Positions 36,267 to 45,096 of a stretch of DNA of 64,000 nucleotides are shown one piece after another (the first letter of the stretch is position 1; each line of letters starts with the position of its first letter). Under the pieces are notes generated by a model. The model searched no databases. It was not told where the DNA came from and worked only from the letters and a program-made list of their open reading frames with translations. The translations under genes were made by a program, and so were the position numbers. Origin of the DNA: Bradyrhizobium japonicum USDA 6 (lineage in GTDB: Bacteria; Pseudomonadota; Alphaproteobacteria; Rhizobiales; Xanthobacteraceae); the NCBI RefSeq assembly GCF_000284375.1, contig NC_017249.1, positions 8,859,001-8,923,000 on the forward strand. Reading direction: 5' to 3'.

Positions 36267-37136
36267 ATGAGCCTGAAATACGCGGTCGGCGATCTCACCA
36301 TCCATCGCGTCATCGAGCAGGAGACTTCATTTGTCCCGGCCCTGGAGATGCTGCCGGGACTGACGCCCGAGGTCCTGGCCGAAAACCGGGACTGGATGCG
36401 GCAGGCCAAGGCACTGGACGAGCAGGATGTGCTGCTCCTGTGCTTCCAGTCCTATGTGGTGAAGACGCCGCACCACACCATTCTGATCGATAGCTGCATC
36501 GGCAACGACAAGCCGCGCCCCAATCGTCCGAAATGGAACATGAAGTCCGACGACACCTATATGCGCGGACTCAACGCCGCCGGATTCTCTGTCGACGACA
36601 TCGACTTCGTGATGTGCACGCATCTGCATGTCGATCACGTCGGCTGGAACACGCGGCTGGAGAACGGCCGCTGGGTGCCGACCTTCCCGAGGGCGCGCTA
36701 CGTCATCGCCAGGCAGGAATACGACCACTGGTTCGCGGAGAATGCCAAGACGGAGATCCCCCCCTTCGCCGACAGCGTGCTGCCGGTGGTCGAGGCCAGG
36801 CGCCACGAGCTGGTCGGCAATGATCACCAGATCGGCGACCACGTCCGCATCGTGCCGACGCCGGGCCACACGCCCGGCCATATCGCCATCGCGATGGGCC
36901 GCGGCAAGGACGACGCTGTGTTCTCCGGCGACCTCATGCATTCGCCATTGCAGACGCTCTATCCGGAGCTGTCGATCAAGTTCGACGCCGACCCGGCCGC
37001 GGCGGCGAAAACGCGCCGCGGCTTTCTGGAGCGCTATTGCGACACCGACACGCTGTGCTGCACCGCGCATTTCCCCTCGCCGTCGATCGGGAAGATCAGG
37101 CGCAGGGGCAGCGCGTTCGTGTGTGCGGCGGTTTGA
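36267..37136 (+). CDS. MBL-fold metallo-hydrolase (copy 2 of a paralogous pair)
   Basis: A 289-residue protein that shares with the gene at 33495 the stretch CTHLHVDHVGWNT, WVPTFP and TPGHTPGHI; the bridging Asp lies in FSGDLMHSP, so the dinuclear metal site is intact. ATG 36267 is preceded by GCGGGAG. It is followed by the second family D repeat, just as its paralog is followed by the first, which suggests duplication of a gene-plus-repeat unit. Hydrolytic activity on a lactone or ester is likely; the substrate is unknown. Confidence 0.9.
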   Translation: MSLKYAVGDLTIHRVIEQETSFVPALEMLPGLTPEVLAENRDWMRQAKALDEQDVLLLCFQSYVVKTPHHTILIDSCIGNDKPRPNRPKWNMKSDDTYMRGLNAAGFSVDDIDFVMCTHLHVDHVGWNTRLENGRWVPTFPRARYVIARQEYDHWFAENAKTEIPPFADSVLPVVEARRHELVGNDHQIGDHVRIVPTPGHTPGHIAIAMGRGKDDAVFSGDLMHSPLQTLYPELSIKFDADPAAAAKTRRGFLERYCDTDTLCCTAHFPSPSIGKIRRRGSAFVCAAV

Positions 37137-37151
37137 TTTAGCCGCGATGCC

Positions 37152-37244
37152 GTAGGGCGGGCAAAGGCGCGCGCTTCGCGCGCCGTGCCCACCATTCCTT
37201 AACGTGTTTGGCATGGTGGGCACGCTCCGCTTTGCCCACCCTAC
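37152..37244. repeat. Inverted repeat family D, copy 2
   Basis: GTAGGGCGGGCAAAG ... CTTTGCCCACCCTAC (last arm ends 37244), with an inner GGCGCGCGCTTCGCGCGCC hairpin. Directly after the second MBL gene. Confidence 0.85.
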
Positions 37245-37268
37245 GATTCCACCCGTGTGGAGAAAGCA

Positions 37269-38411
37269 ATGACAACGCTCCCCGACGTCCCTCTCCCCGC
37301 CGGCATCCGCTCGCGTTATGTCGACGGCATCAATGGCTTGCGCATGCATGTGCTGGAAGCCGGGTTCGAGACCAAGGGCCGGCCCTGCATCCTCTTGCTG
37401 CACGGCTTTCCGGAGCTCGCCTTCTCCTGGCGCAAGGTGATGCCGGCGCTGGCCGCGGCCGGCTATCACGTGATCGCGCCGGACCAGCGCGGCTATGGCC
37501 GCACCACGGGATGGACCGCCGATTACGACGGCGATCTCACGCCGTTCTCGCTCCTCAACCTGGTGCGCGACGCGCTCGCCCTGGTGTCGGCGTTCGGCTA
37601 CCGGCAGGTCGATCTCGCCGGGCATGATTTCGGCAGCCCGGTCGCGGCCTGGTGCGCCCTGATCCGGCCCGACGTGTTTCGCTCGGTGACGCTGATGAGC
37701 GCGCCGTTCGGCGGAGCGCCGCCGCTACCGTTTGGCACGGTCGACAGTCCGGCAAAGCCGCCCGCGGAAGACCCCGTGCATCGCGAACTCGGCGCGCTGC
37801 CGCGCCCGCGCAAACACTATCAATGGTATTACGCGACGCGCCCGGCCAACGCCGACATGCAGCACGCCCCGCAGGGCGTGCACGATTTCCTGCGCGCCTA
37901 CTATCACCACAAGAGTGCGGACTGGACCGACAACAAGCCTTATCCGCTGACGTCGTGGTCCGCGGGCGAGCTCGCAAAACTGCCGACCTACTACGTGATG
38001 GACGCCGGCGAGACCATGGCGGAGACGGTTGCGAAGGAGATGCCCTCGCCCGCCGCAATCGCCGCCAACCAATGGCTGCCGGACAGCGACCTCGCCTATT
38101 ACAGCGCCGAGTACGGCCGCACCGGATTCCAGGGGGGCTTGCAATGGTACCGCTACGGGACGTCCGGCATGCTCAACAGCGAAATGCAGCTGTTTGCGGG
38201 CCGCAGCATCGACGTGCCCTCTTGCTTCATCTCGGGCAAACAGGATTGGGGCACCTATCAGCGCCCCGGCGTGTTCGAAGCGATGCAGGGGCGCGGCTGC
38301 ACGAAGATGCTCGGCTGCCATCTCGTCGACGGCGCAGGTCATTGGGTGCAGCAGGAACAGCCGGTCGAGGTGAACCGCTTGCTGCTCGAGTTCCTTGCAA
38401 AAGCCGCCTGA
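37269..38411 (+). CDS. Epoxide hydrolase-type alpha/beta hydrolase
   Basis: A 380-residue alpha/beta hydrolase. HGFPELAFSWRKVMPALA supplies the oxyanion HGFPE motif, GHDFGSPVAAW the Asp nucleophile, and GAGHWVQQEQP the catalytic His; two conserved Tyr of the lid (KHYQWYYATRP) fit an epoxide hydrolase. ATG 37269 (behind GTGGAGAAAGCA) is used rather than GTG 37257. It converts an epoxide to a diol in the cytoplasm. Last gene of the FAH/GST/MBL run. Haloalkane dehalogenase is the main alternative; HGFPE and the Tyr pair favour epoxide hydrolase. Confidence 0.88.
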   Translation: MTTLPDVPLPAGIRSRYVDGINGLRMHVLEAGFETKGRPCILLLHGFPELAFSWRKVMPALAAAGYHVIAPDQRGYGRTTGWTADYDGDLTPFSLLNLVRDALALVSAFGYRQVDLAGHDFGSPVAAWCALIRPDVFRSVTLMSAPFGGAPPLPFGTVDSPAKPPAEDPVHRELGALPRPRKHYQWYYATRPANADMQHAPQGVHDFLRAYYHHKSADWTDNKPYPLTSWSAGELAKLPTYYVMDAGETMAETVAKEMPSPAAIAANQWLPDSDLAYYSAEYGRTGFQGGLQWYRYGTSGMLNSEMQLFAGRSIDVPSCFISGKQDWGTYQRPGVFEAMQGRGCTKMLGCHLVDGAGHWVQQEQPVEVNRLLLEFLAKAA

Positions 38412-38441
38412 TTTGACCCGGGAACCGGCGCGCCCTATATA

Positions 38442-38460
38442 GTTTAGAATAATTCTAAAC
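38442..38460. promoter_or_regulatory. Iron control element (Irr box) upstream of mbfA
   Basis: Perfect 19-bp palindrome GTTTAGAATAATTCTAAAC, the ICE consensus bound by the iron regulator Irr in Bradyrhizobium and relatives. It ends only 17 bases before the GTG start of mbfA, so bound Irr would cover the promoter/initiation region, consistent with repression when iron is low. Confidence 0.88.
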
Positions 38461-38477
38461 TATCGAACAGGGTCGCC

Positions 38478-39449
38478 GTGAAGAGTTTTGCCGAACTGAC
38501 CGAGCGCGAGGTGCTTGCGGTCGCGATTTCCTCCGAGGAGCAGGACAGTCGCATCTACATGACCTTCGCCGAGGATCTGAGGGAACGTTACCCGGACACG
38601 GCAAAAATCTTCGAGGAGATGGCCGAGGAGGAACGCGGCCACCGGCATCGCCTGCTAAAACTTTACGAGGAGCGTTTCGGGGCGCATCTGCCGCCGATCC
38701 GTCGCGAGGACGTCAAAGGCTTTTTGCGCCGCCGCCCGATCTGGCTGACCAAGAACCTACCGCTCGATACAATCCGCAAAGAGGTCGAGACCATGGAGCT
38801 TGAGGCCGAGCGCTTCTACGCGCGGGCCGCCGAGCAGGCCGAGGATGTCGGCGTGCGCCGCCTGCTCGGCGATCTCGCCGAGGAGGAAAAGCATCACGAG
38901 AACCGCGCCGTCGCGCTCACCGACGAAATCCTGAAGCCGGACGTGCGCGCCGAGGAAGACCGCACGCGACGGCGGATGTTCGTGCTGCAATATGTGCAGC
39001 CGGGCCTTGCCGGCCTGATGGACGGATCGGTCTCGACGCTGGCGCCGCTGTTCGCCGCAGCTTTCGCCACCCACCAGAACTGGCAGACGTTTCTGGTCGG
39101 CCTCGCCGCCTCGATCGGCGCCGGCATCAGCATGGGCTTTGCGGAGGCGCTGTCCGACGACGGCTCGCTCACCGGGCGCGGCTCGCCATGGCTGCGCGGC
39201 ATCACCTGCGGCGCGATGACGACGCTCGGCGGGCTCGGCCACACCCTGCCCTATCTCGTCCCAGACAGCTGGCCGAACGCATTCTGGATCGCGACGGGAG
39301 TAGCCGGCGTCGTCGTCTTCTTCGAATTGTGGGCAATCGCCTTCATCCGCGCGCGCTACATGGACACCCCGTTCCTCCAGGCCGTGTTCCAGATCGTGCT
39401 CGGCGGCGCGATCGTGCTGGCGGTGGGGATATTGATCGGGGCGGCGTAG
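38478..39449 (+). CDS. mbfA: Membrane-bound ferritin/VIT1 fusion, iron exporter MbfA
   Basis: A 323-residue fusion. The N-terminal ~155 residues are a rubrerythrin-like diiron four-helix domain with ligand segments [25 protein letters not shown] and EEEKHHENR. The C-terminal part is a VIT1/CCC1-type membrane domain with five hydrophobic segments. This architecture is MbfA, which exports iron and protects against iron and peroxide stress. GTG 38478 is the only start that fits. The perfect Irr box immediately upstream implies repression by Irr under iron limitation and expression under high iron. Confidence 0.95.
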   Translation: MKSFAELTEREVLAVAISSEEQDSRIYMTFAEDLRERYPDTAKIFEEMAEEERGHRHRLLKLYEERFGAHLPPIRREDVKGFLRRRPIWLTKNLPLDTIRKEVETMELEAERFYARAAEQAEDVGVRRLLGDLAEEEKHHENRAVALTDEILKPDVRAEEDRTRRRMFVLQYVQPGLAGLMDGSVSTLAPLFAAAFATHQNWQTFLVGLAASIGAGISMGFAEALSDDGSLTGRGSPWLRGITCGAMTTLGGLGHTLPYLVPDSWPNAFWIATGVAGVVVFFELWAIAFIRARYMDTPFLQAVFQIVLGGAIVLAVGILIGAA

Positions 39450-39489
39450 GCAGCCAGCCTCACACTCCGTGTCGTAGCCTCACCCTCGG

Positions 39490-39592
39490 TGTCATCGCCC
39501 GCGAAGGTGGGCGATCCAGTACATCGCGGCCCATCGCTTCAATCACAACCCTCTCGGAGTACTGGATCGCCCGGTCAAGCCGGGCGATGACA
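39490..39592. repeat. Palindromic intergenic repeat family C, copy 1
   Basis: TGTCATCGCCCGCG... with GGAGTACTGGATCGCCCGG and TCAAGCCGGGCGATGACA at the right end. Other copies at 41817, 55782 (core hairpin only) and 58516. Confidence 0.85.
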
Positions 39593-39709
39593 CCGACTTT
39601 TTGGCGTCCGCCCGACGAGCCTCACCGGCATATCAATCGCGATCAAACGGCGGTTGCGGCTTTCGGCCAAACTGCGCATCATCCTTTCAGGGAAGCGCAG
39701 GAGCATGTC

Positions 39710-41182
39710 GTGGCGAAATCGGAATGGAGTTTCAAGAGCGCGGTCGAGCTGTCGGCCGCGTTGACGGCGAAGAAGGTCTCCGCGGTCGAGCTCACGCAGG
39801 ATGCGATCGACCGCATCGAACGTCACGACGGCAAGGTCAACGCGATCTGCGTCCGGGATTTCGACCGCGCGCTGAGCGCTGCGCGTGACGCGGATGCAGC
39901 GTTGGCACGCGGCGAAAGAAAGCCGCTGCTCGGCCTGCCCATGACGGTGAAGGAATCCTACAACATTGCCGGCCTGCCGACGACCTGGGGGATTCCTGCG
40001 CAAAAAAACTTCATTGCCAAGGAAGATTCGCTGCCGGTCACGCGGGTGAAGGACGCCGGCACCGTCATCGTCGGCAAGACCAACGTGCCGCTCGGGCTCG
40101 GCGACTGGCAGAGCTATAACGACATCTACGGCACCACCAACAATCCCTACGATCTCGGCCGCACGCCGGGCGGCTCGTCCGGCGGCTCCTCGGCTGCGCT
40201 CGCCGCGGGCTATGGCCCGCTGTCGATCGGCTCCGACATCGGCGGCTCGCTGCGCGTGCCGGCGTTCCATTGCGGCATCTATGCGCACAAGCCGACCTTC
40301 AATCTCGTCGCGATGCGCGGCCATACGCCGCCGCCGTTGCCGCCTTTGCCGTTCGAGCGCGATCTCTCGGTGATCGGCCCGATGGCGCGCAGCGCCGCCG
40401 ACCTTTCGCTGGTGCTCGACGTGATGGCCGGGCCCGATCCGATCGACGCCGGCCTCGCCTACCGGCTCGAGCTGCCGGCGGCGCGACACACGGCATTCGG
40501 GGATTTCCGCGTGCTGGTGATCGACACCGATCCGGTGATGCCGACCGACACGGCGGTACGCGGCACCATCAACCGGCTGGCCGACAATCTCGCCAAGGCC
40601 GGCGTCAAGATCGAGCGCAGCAGCCCGCTGCTGCCGGATTTCGCGGCCTCCTCGCGGCTTTATATGCGCATGCTGATGTCGTTCCTCGGCTCGACCTTCG
40701 CGCCGGACATCTATGCCGGCGCGAAAGCGGCCGCAGCGTCGTTGTCAGAGGGCGACAACAGTCTGGCCGCGGAACGGCTCCGCGGCATCGCGCTGAGCCA
40801 CCGCGACTGGGTGGCGGCAAATGCCGGACGCACGCGGCTACGGGCGCAATGGCGGGAGCTGTTCAAAACGTACGACGCTGTGATCTGCCCCGTCATGCCC
40901 ACAGCAGCCTATCCGCACGACCATTCGCCGGACCAGGAAACCCGCCGCATCAAGATCGACGGCAAGGAGCACGTCTATCCCGACCAACTCGCCTGGCCCG
41001 GCATCGCGACGCTCCCTGGTCTGCCCTCCACCGCGATCCCGACGGGCTTTGCGGCTGATGGACTGCCCATCGGCGTGCAGATCGTCGGCCCGTGGCTGGA
41101 GGACCGCACGCCGCTCAAGCTCGCCGAACTGATCGAGCGCGAGTTCGGCGGGTTCGTGCCACCGAAGATGTTTGATGATTAA
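39710..41182 (+). CDS. Amidase (amidase signature family)
   Basis: A 490-residue amidase that starts at GTG 39710 behind CAGGAGCATGTC. The Ser-cisSer-Lys machinery is visible: Lys in PMTVKESYNIAG, cis-Ser/Ser in TPGGSSGGSSAALAAG, followed by GSDIGGSLRVPAFHCGIYAHKP. The C-terminus (LPIGVQIVGPWLEDRTPLKLAELI) is complete. It hydrolyses an amide to acid and ammonia in the cytoplasm. The frame is open far upstream through repeat family C, but that part is not amidase-like. It resembles acylamidase or aryl acylamidase types; the substrate is open. Confidence 0.92.
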   Translation: MAKSEWSFKSAVELSAALTAKKVSAVELTQDAIDRIERHDGKVNAICVRDFDRALSAARDADAALARGERKPLLGLPMTVKESYNIAGLPTTWGIPAQKNFIAKEDSLPVTRVKDAGTVIVGKTNVPLGLGDWQSYNDIYGTTNNPYDLGRTPGGSSGGSSAALAAGYGPLSIGSDIGGSLRVPAFHCGIYAHKPTFNLVAMRGHTPPPLPPLPFERDLSVIGPMARSAADLSLVLDVMAGPDPIDAGLAYRLELPAARHTAFGDFRVLVIDTDPVMPTDTAVRGTINRLADNLAKAGVKIERSSPLLPDFAASSRLYMRMLMSFLGSTFAPDIYAGAKAAAASLSEGDNSLAAERLRGIALSHRDWVAANAGRTRLRAQWRELFKTYDAVICPVMPTAAYPHDHSPDQETRRIKIDGKEHVYPDQLAWPGIATLPGLPSTAIPTGFAADGLPIGVQIVGPWLEDRTPLKLAELIEREFGGFVPPKMFDD

Positions 41183-41191
41183 TGCCGCCGC

Positions 41192-41308
41192 GTCATTGCG
41201 AGCGACTTGTCCGCCATAGCTCGAAGAGCGACGGCGGAAGCGAAGCAATCCAGTCTGTCCCCGCGGGGAGATTCTGGATTGCTTCGTCGCTTCGCTCCTC
41301 GCAATGAC
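41192..41308. repeat. Palindromic intergenic repeat family A, copy 3 (long variant)
   Basis: GTCATTGCGAGCG ... GAGGCGAAGCAATCC-like arm to CGCAATGAC; enlarged by about 30 bases in the left arm compared with other copies. Confidence 0.8.
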
Positions 41309-41376
41309 GGAGTAAGAAAATATCGGGATTCCGGGGCCACGCTCGGCGCGCCCGAAATGACGGGGAGGGAAATGCC

Positions 41377-41730
41377 ATGAGCCAGGACCTCGAGCAGCTC
41401 ACCGCACTCAACCACGACTATGTCGCCTCCGTACAGAACTGCGACGTCAAACGCTTCGACGAAATCCTCGCGCCGGAGTTCTTCTGCTCCAATCCCGACA
41501 AGACATTGGTCGACCGCGCAGCCTTCCTGGAGCAGACGGCACGGCCGATCGCAATCCGCAATCTGCATGCGCATGATGTCATCATCCGCATCATGGACGA
41601 TTTTGCCATCATCCACGCAGCCACCAGCTACACCACCGCCGACGGCCAGCAGGCGACGGGGCGGTACACCGATTGCTGGACGAAGAAGAACGGGACGTGG
41701 CTCGCAGTATCAGCGCACGTGTCGCGGTGA
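41377..41730 (+). CDS. NTF2-like/DUF4440 family protein
   Basis: A 117-residue SnoaL/NTF2-fold protein: LTALNHDYVASVQNCDVKRFDEIL (helical part), APEFFCSNPDKTLVDRAAFL, then strands VIIRIMDDFAIIHAATSYTT and the terminal WTKKNGTWLAVSAHVSR typical of DUF4440. ATG 41377 follows GGGGAGGGAAATGCC. Small cone-shaped domains of this kind act as isomerases, hydratases or ligand-binding proteins; activity here is unknown. Transcribed after the amidase but separated from it by a family A repeat. Confidence 0.82.
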   Translation: MSQDLEQLTALNHDYVASVQNCDVKRFDEILAPEFFCSNPDKTLVDRAAFLEQTARPIAIRNLHAHDVIIRIMDDFAIIHAATSYTTADGQQATGRYTDCWTKKNGTWLAVSAHVSR

Positions 41731-41733
41731 GGC

Positions 41734-41808
41734 TTTTGTTGTAGCCCGTTTTTGTTGTAGCCCGTTTTTGTTGTAGCCCGGATGGAGCGAAGCGAAATCC
41801 GGGCTACA
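41734..41808. repeat. Three tandem 16-bp repeats plus hairpin
   Basis: Unit TTTTTGTTGTAGCCCG occurs at 41749-41764 and 41765-41780, with a 15-base copy (one T shorter) at 41734-41748. It is followed by GATGGAGCGAAGCGAAATCCGGGCTACA, which pairs with the last unit (TGTAGCCCGGAT / ATCCGGGCTACA). The single hairpin is a typical intergenic repeat; the tandem copies look like local slippage. Confidence 0.8.
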
Positions 41809-41816
41809 AACTCCAC

Positions 41817-41941
41817 TGTCATGCCCCGCCTAGTGCGCTATTGCGCACGGGGGCGGGGCATCCAGTACTCCGGGACGACAGTTGGCTCACGCAACTCCTG
41901 CTGCGGAGTACTGGATCGCCCGGTCAAGCCGGGCGATGACA
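41817..41941. repeat. Palindromic intergenic repeat family C, copy 2
   Basis: TGTCATGCCCCGCC...GGGCGGGGCATCCAGTACTC, then GGAGTACTGGATCGCCCGG and TCAAGCCGGGCGATGACA-type arm, ending next to the alcohol dehydrogenase stop. Confidence 0.85.
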
Positions 41942-41954
41942 CCGTCATTGGCGT

Positions 41955-43043
41955 TCAACTGTCAAACACAATCACGCTGCGCAGCGTCTTGCCGGCCTTC
42001 ATGTTGGCAAAACCCTCGTTGATCTCCGACAGTTTCAGCTTGGCCGAGATCCAGTCCTCGAGGTGCAGCCTGCCGCGCAGGTAGAAATCGACCAGCCTCG
42101 GCATGTCCACGCGAAAATGGTTGGAGCCCATCGATGACCCCTGGATCCTGCGCTCGCGCAGGAAGTCGAAGCCGTGCAGCTCGATCTTCTGGCCGAACGG
42201 GATCATGCCGACGATGGTGGCCGTGCCGCCGGACGCCAGCATGCCAAAAGCCTGCTCCGCGGTCTCCTTGCGGCCGAGCACCTCGAAAGAATGATGCACG
42301 CCGCCATTGGTGCGGTCGCGGACCTGCTTCACCACGTCGCCGTCGGCGGGATTGATGATGTCGGTCGCGCCCAGCTTGGTCGCGAGCTGGAGCTTTGCCG
42401 GATTGGTGTCGATGGCGATGATGCGTCCGGCGCCTGCGATCTGCGCGCCGTTGATCGCGGCCATGCCGACACCGCCACAGCCGATCACGGCCACGGTCTC
42501 GCCGGCCGTCACCTTCGCAGTGTTCACGACCGCGCCGTAGCCGGTGATGACGCCGCAGCCGATCAGCGCGGCGAGATCGAGCGGCATTTCTTTCCGGATT
42601 TTGACGATCGCATTCTCGTGCACCAGCATCTGCTCGGCGAAGGACGAGAGGTTGAGGAACTGATGCAGCTTCTCGGACTTCGACCATTGCATCCGGTTCG
42701 AGGCGCCCGGCAGCATCTTCACCGTGGTGTCGGTGCAGAGCACGGTGCGGCCCGTGGTACAGTTGTCGCAGGTGCCGCAAAAAACCGACAAGCACGTCAC
42801 GACGTGATCGCCCGGCTTCACATAGGTGACATCGGAGCCGACCTGCTCGACGATGCCGGCGGACTCGTGCCCGAGCACCGCGGGCAGCGGATGCGGATAC
42901 AGGCCCTCCATGAAGTGCAGGTCGGAGTGGCAGAGGCCCGCGACCGCCGTGCGGATCAAAACCTCGCGCGGGCCCGGCTTCGGCAGGCTGACATCCTCGA
43001 TGACCAGCGGCTGATTGACTTCATAGAGGACGGCGGCCTTCAT
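41955..43043 (-). CDS. Zinc-dependent alcohol dehydrogenase (MDR)
   Basis: A 362-residue zinc MDR. Catalytic-zinc ligands are in GLCHSDLHFMEG and LGHESAGIVEQVG, the structural-zinc cysteines in CGTCDNCTTGRTVLC, and the NAD site in VAVIGCGGVGMAAINGAQIAG followed by IIAIDTNPAK. ATG 43043 is a clean start. It oxidises an alcohol or reduces an aldehyde with NAD(P). An acyl-CoA dehydrogenase gene lies 45 bases upstream on the same strand, so they are probably one operon in fatty or aryl-alkyl oxidation. It resembles the Rxyl_3153/AdhD class; exact substrate not inferable. Confidence 0.92.
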   Translation of the reverse strand: MKAAVLYEVNQPLVIEDVSLPKPGPREVLIRTAVAGLCHSDLHFMEGLYPHPLPAVLGHESAGIVEQVGSDVTYVKPGDHVVTCLSVFCGTCDNCTTGRTVLCTDTTVKMLPGASNRMQWSKSEKLHQFLNLSSFAEQMLVHENAIVKIRKEMPLDLAALIGCGVITGYGAVVNTAKVTAGETVAVIGCGGVGMAAINGAQIAGAGRIIAIDTNPAKLQLATKLGATDIINPADGDVVKQVRDRTNGGVHHSFEVLGRKETAEQAFGMLASGGTATIVGMIPFGQKIELHGFDFLRERRIQGSSMGSNHFRVDMPRLVDFYLRGRLHLEDWISAKLKLSEINEGFANMKAGKTLRSVIVFDS

Positions 43044-43088
43044 CGAGCACTCCCTATCGCTTCTTTTGGTTTGAGCGTGGCGTACAGC

Positions 43089-44873
43089 CTACGCTGCCAG
43101 AACCAGTTCGCCAACCTCGCTCATGCCGGCGTCGCGATCCCCGAGCAGCAGCGCTGCGATCTTCGCTTGCGCGGCATTTTCCGTCAGCCGGAACGGATCG
43201 CTCGGCGCCACGCGATGGTCGATCACCAGCCGCGACAGCAGCAGCCGGCGCGCATCGCCGCGCATCTCGTGGATGCGATGCGCTTCCCAGGCGAGCGCGA
43301 CCGCGCTTGCCACGTGATAAAGCAGGCTGGTCGCACGCCGCGCATCGGCCTCATTCTCGGATTTCCCCGCGACCTCGCGCGCGAAGCCGACGGCGCGATC
43401 GACGAGACCGCGCAAATTGTCGCGCCAGGCTTGCGGGACCGACACGCTATCATCGAGCCGCGCGTGCAGATCGGCTGATAGCGCGGATTCGGCGCCATGG
43501 CGGCCGACCGCGCGACGGAGCGCATCGATCGCGACGATGTTGCCGGTGCCCTCCCAGACCGAGCCGAGATGCGCATCGCGCAGCAGGCGGGGCGTGGCGA
43601 ATTCCTCGATATAGCCGATGCCGCCGCGCATCTCGAGCGCGTCGCCGCAAACCTTGCGCGCATCGCGCGTGGCACGGAATTTCAGCGTCGGCGTGAGGAT
43701 GCGCAGCAGCGCCGCAGCATCCTGGCTGCCGGCCTCGGCGCGGTCGAGCGCGTCGGCGGTCAGAAAGCTCATCGACAGCGCCTGCTCGACCGGCAGCATG
43801 ATCTTCAGCATCTGCCGGCGCCCGAGCGGCAGATCGATGATGCGCTTGCCGAACACCACGCGGTTCTTGGCCACCGTCATCGCATCATGATAGGCGCGGC
43901 GCATCAGCGCGGTGGATTTGACGCCGTTGGAGAGCCGCGACGAATTGACCATCTCGGCCATCTGCACGAAGCCGCGGTCGAGCTTGCCGACCGCATAGGC
44001 GATCGCGCCTTCGAGCTTGATCTCGCCCGAGGCCATCGAGCGGGTGCCGAGCTTGTCCTTCAGGCGCACGATCCGGTAATGGTTCTGCGAACCGTCGTCG
44101 AGGAAGCGCGGCATCAGGAACAGGCCGACGCCGCGCGTGCCGGGGCCAGCGCCTTCGGGGCGCGCCAGCAGCATCACGACCTTGGCATCCGCGTTCGAGC
44201 AGAACCATTTTTCGCCATGGAGGCGCCAATGGTCGCCCTCCTGCACCGCGCGCGTGGTCAGCGTACCGACATCGGAGCCGCCCTCCTTTTCGGTCATGAA
44301 TTGGCCGCCCTGGGTCAGCTTGCTCATGTCGGTCTGGGTCAGGCCGTCGAGATATTGCGCCTTCAGCGCCTCGCTGCCGAAATTCGCCAAGAGCTTTGCG
44401 CAGCCGTCGGTGACGTTGATCGGGCAGCCCATGCCGAATTCGGTCTGGTTGAACAGGAACGTGAAGGCGTGCTTGGCCACGACGGGATATTTATCCGGCC
44501 AGCCCATGATGCCCTTGCGGATCGAAAGCGCGTGGATGCCGAACTCGCCGAACGCGGAGTTCTCCAATTCGCGATAGGCCGGGTGATATTCGATCCACTG
44601 CACGTCGCGGCCGAACTTGTCGCGCTGGTGCAGCACCGGCGTGTGCCGGTCGGCGAGCCGCGCGCAATCGTCGAGCCGGCCACCTGCCAATTCGCCGAGG
44701 CGATCGAGATGCGGCTCGATGTGACGGAACAGAGTCTCTGGCAGATGAATGCGCAGGAGATCCGTCAGCGCCTGATCGGCGCGATAAAAGTTCATGCCAG
44801 ACGTATCGGGCGCCAGCAGGCCCGGCTGCTCGGCCGCGACATGTTTCGGCTGCGCTGTGACCGGCTTGTACAT
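43089..44873 (-). CDS. Acyl-CoA dehydrogenase (AidB/long form)
   Basis: A 594-residue flavoprotein. A helical N-terminal extension precedes the core, which carries KLTQGGQFMTEKEGGSDVGT, HWRLHGEKWFCSNADA (flavin/substrate region), and MRGGIGYIEEFATPRLLRDA with the base-type Glu; an extra C-terminal domain follows, as in AidB-like and long acyl-CoA dehydrogenases. It dehydrogenates acyl-CoA or binds as an adaptive-response protein. ATG 44873 (Met-Tyr-Lys) is the likely start. Transcribed ahead of the zinc alcohol dehydrogenase. The 220-base gap to the divergent SDR gene holds the promoters. Confidence 0.9.
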   Translation of the reverse strand: MYKPVTAQPKHVAAEQPGLLAPDTSGMNFYRADQALTDLLRIHLPETLFRHIEPHLDRLGELAGGRLDDCARLADRHTPVLHQRDKFGRDVQWIEYHPAYRELENSAFGEFGIHALSIRKGIMGWPDKYPVVAKHAFTFLFNQTEFGMGCPINVTDGCAKLLANFGSEALKAQYLDGLTQTDMSKLTQGGQFMTEKEGGSDVGTLTTRAVQEGDHWRLHGEKWFCSNADAKVVMLLARPEGAGPGTRGVGLFLMPRFLDDGSQNHYRIVRLKDKLGTRSMASGEIKLEGAIAYAVGKLDRGFVQMAEMVNSSRLSNGVKSTALMRRAYHDAMTVAKNRVVFGKRIIDLPLGRRQMLKIMLPVEQALSMSFLTADALDRAEAGSQDAAALLRILTPTLKFRATRDARKVCGDALEMRGGIGYIEEFATPRLLRDAHLGSVWEGTGNIVAIDALRRAVGRHGAESALSADLHARLDDSVSVPQAWRDNLRGLVDRAVGFAREVAGKSENEADARRATSLLYHVASAVALAWEAHRIHEMRGDARRLLLSRLVIDHRVAPSDPFRLTENAAQAKIAALLLGDRDAGMSEVGELVLAA

Positions 44874-45096
44874 GATCGTCCTCTTCGTTTCCGCCCGACG
44901 GCAATTCTTATCGCTTGCCGCTTGAGATGATGTCGATCATGCTCCAGTCGCAAAGGCGGATAAAGCCGCAAATTGTCAGGGAGGCATGATCGCCGTGAAG
45001 GAGCAATTCGCTCTGCGGAATTGTGACCGCCCCCGGCTGGTTGTCCGCACGGCGGATGCATAGATCAGCGACTTCCCGTCCCCGAGAGATCACACC

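Noticed and set aside
39188..39709. N-terminal extension of the amidase
   Set aside because: It overlaps the mbfA gene and repeat family C; the domain starts at GTG 39710.
43497..44930. A 477-codon plus-strand frame opposite the acyl-CoA dehydrogenase
   Set aside because: Antisense shadow with biased composition (Ala, Arg, His, Asp); the minus strand has a clear acyl-CoA dehydrogenase.
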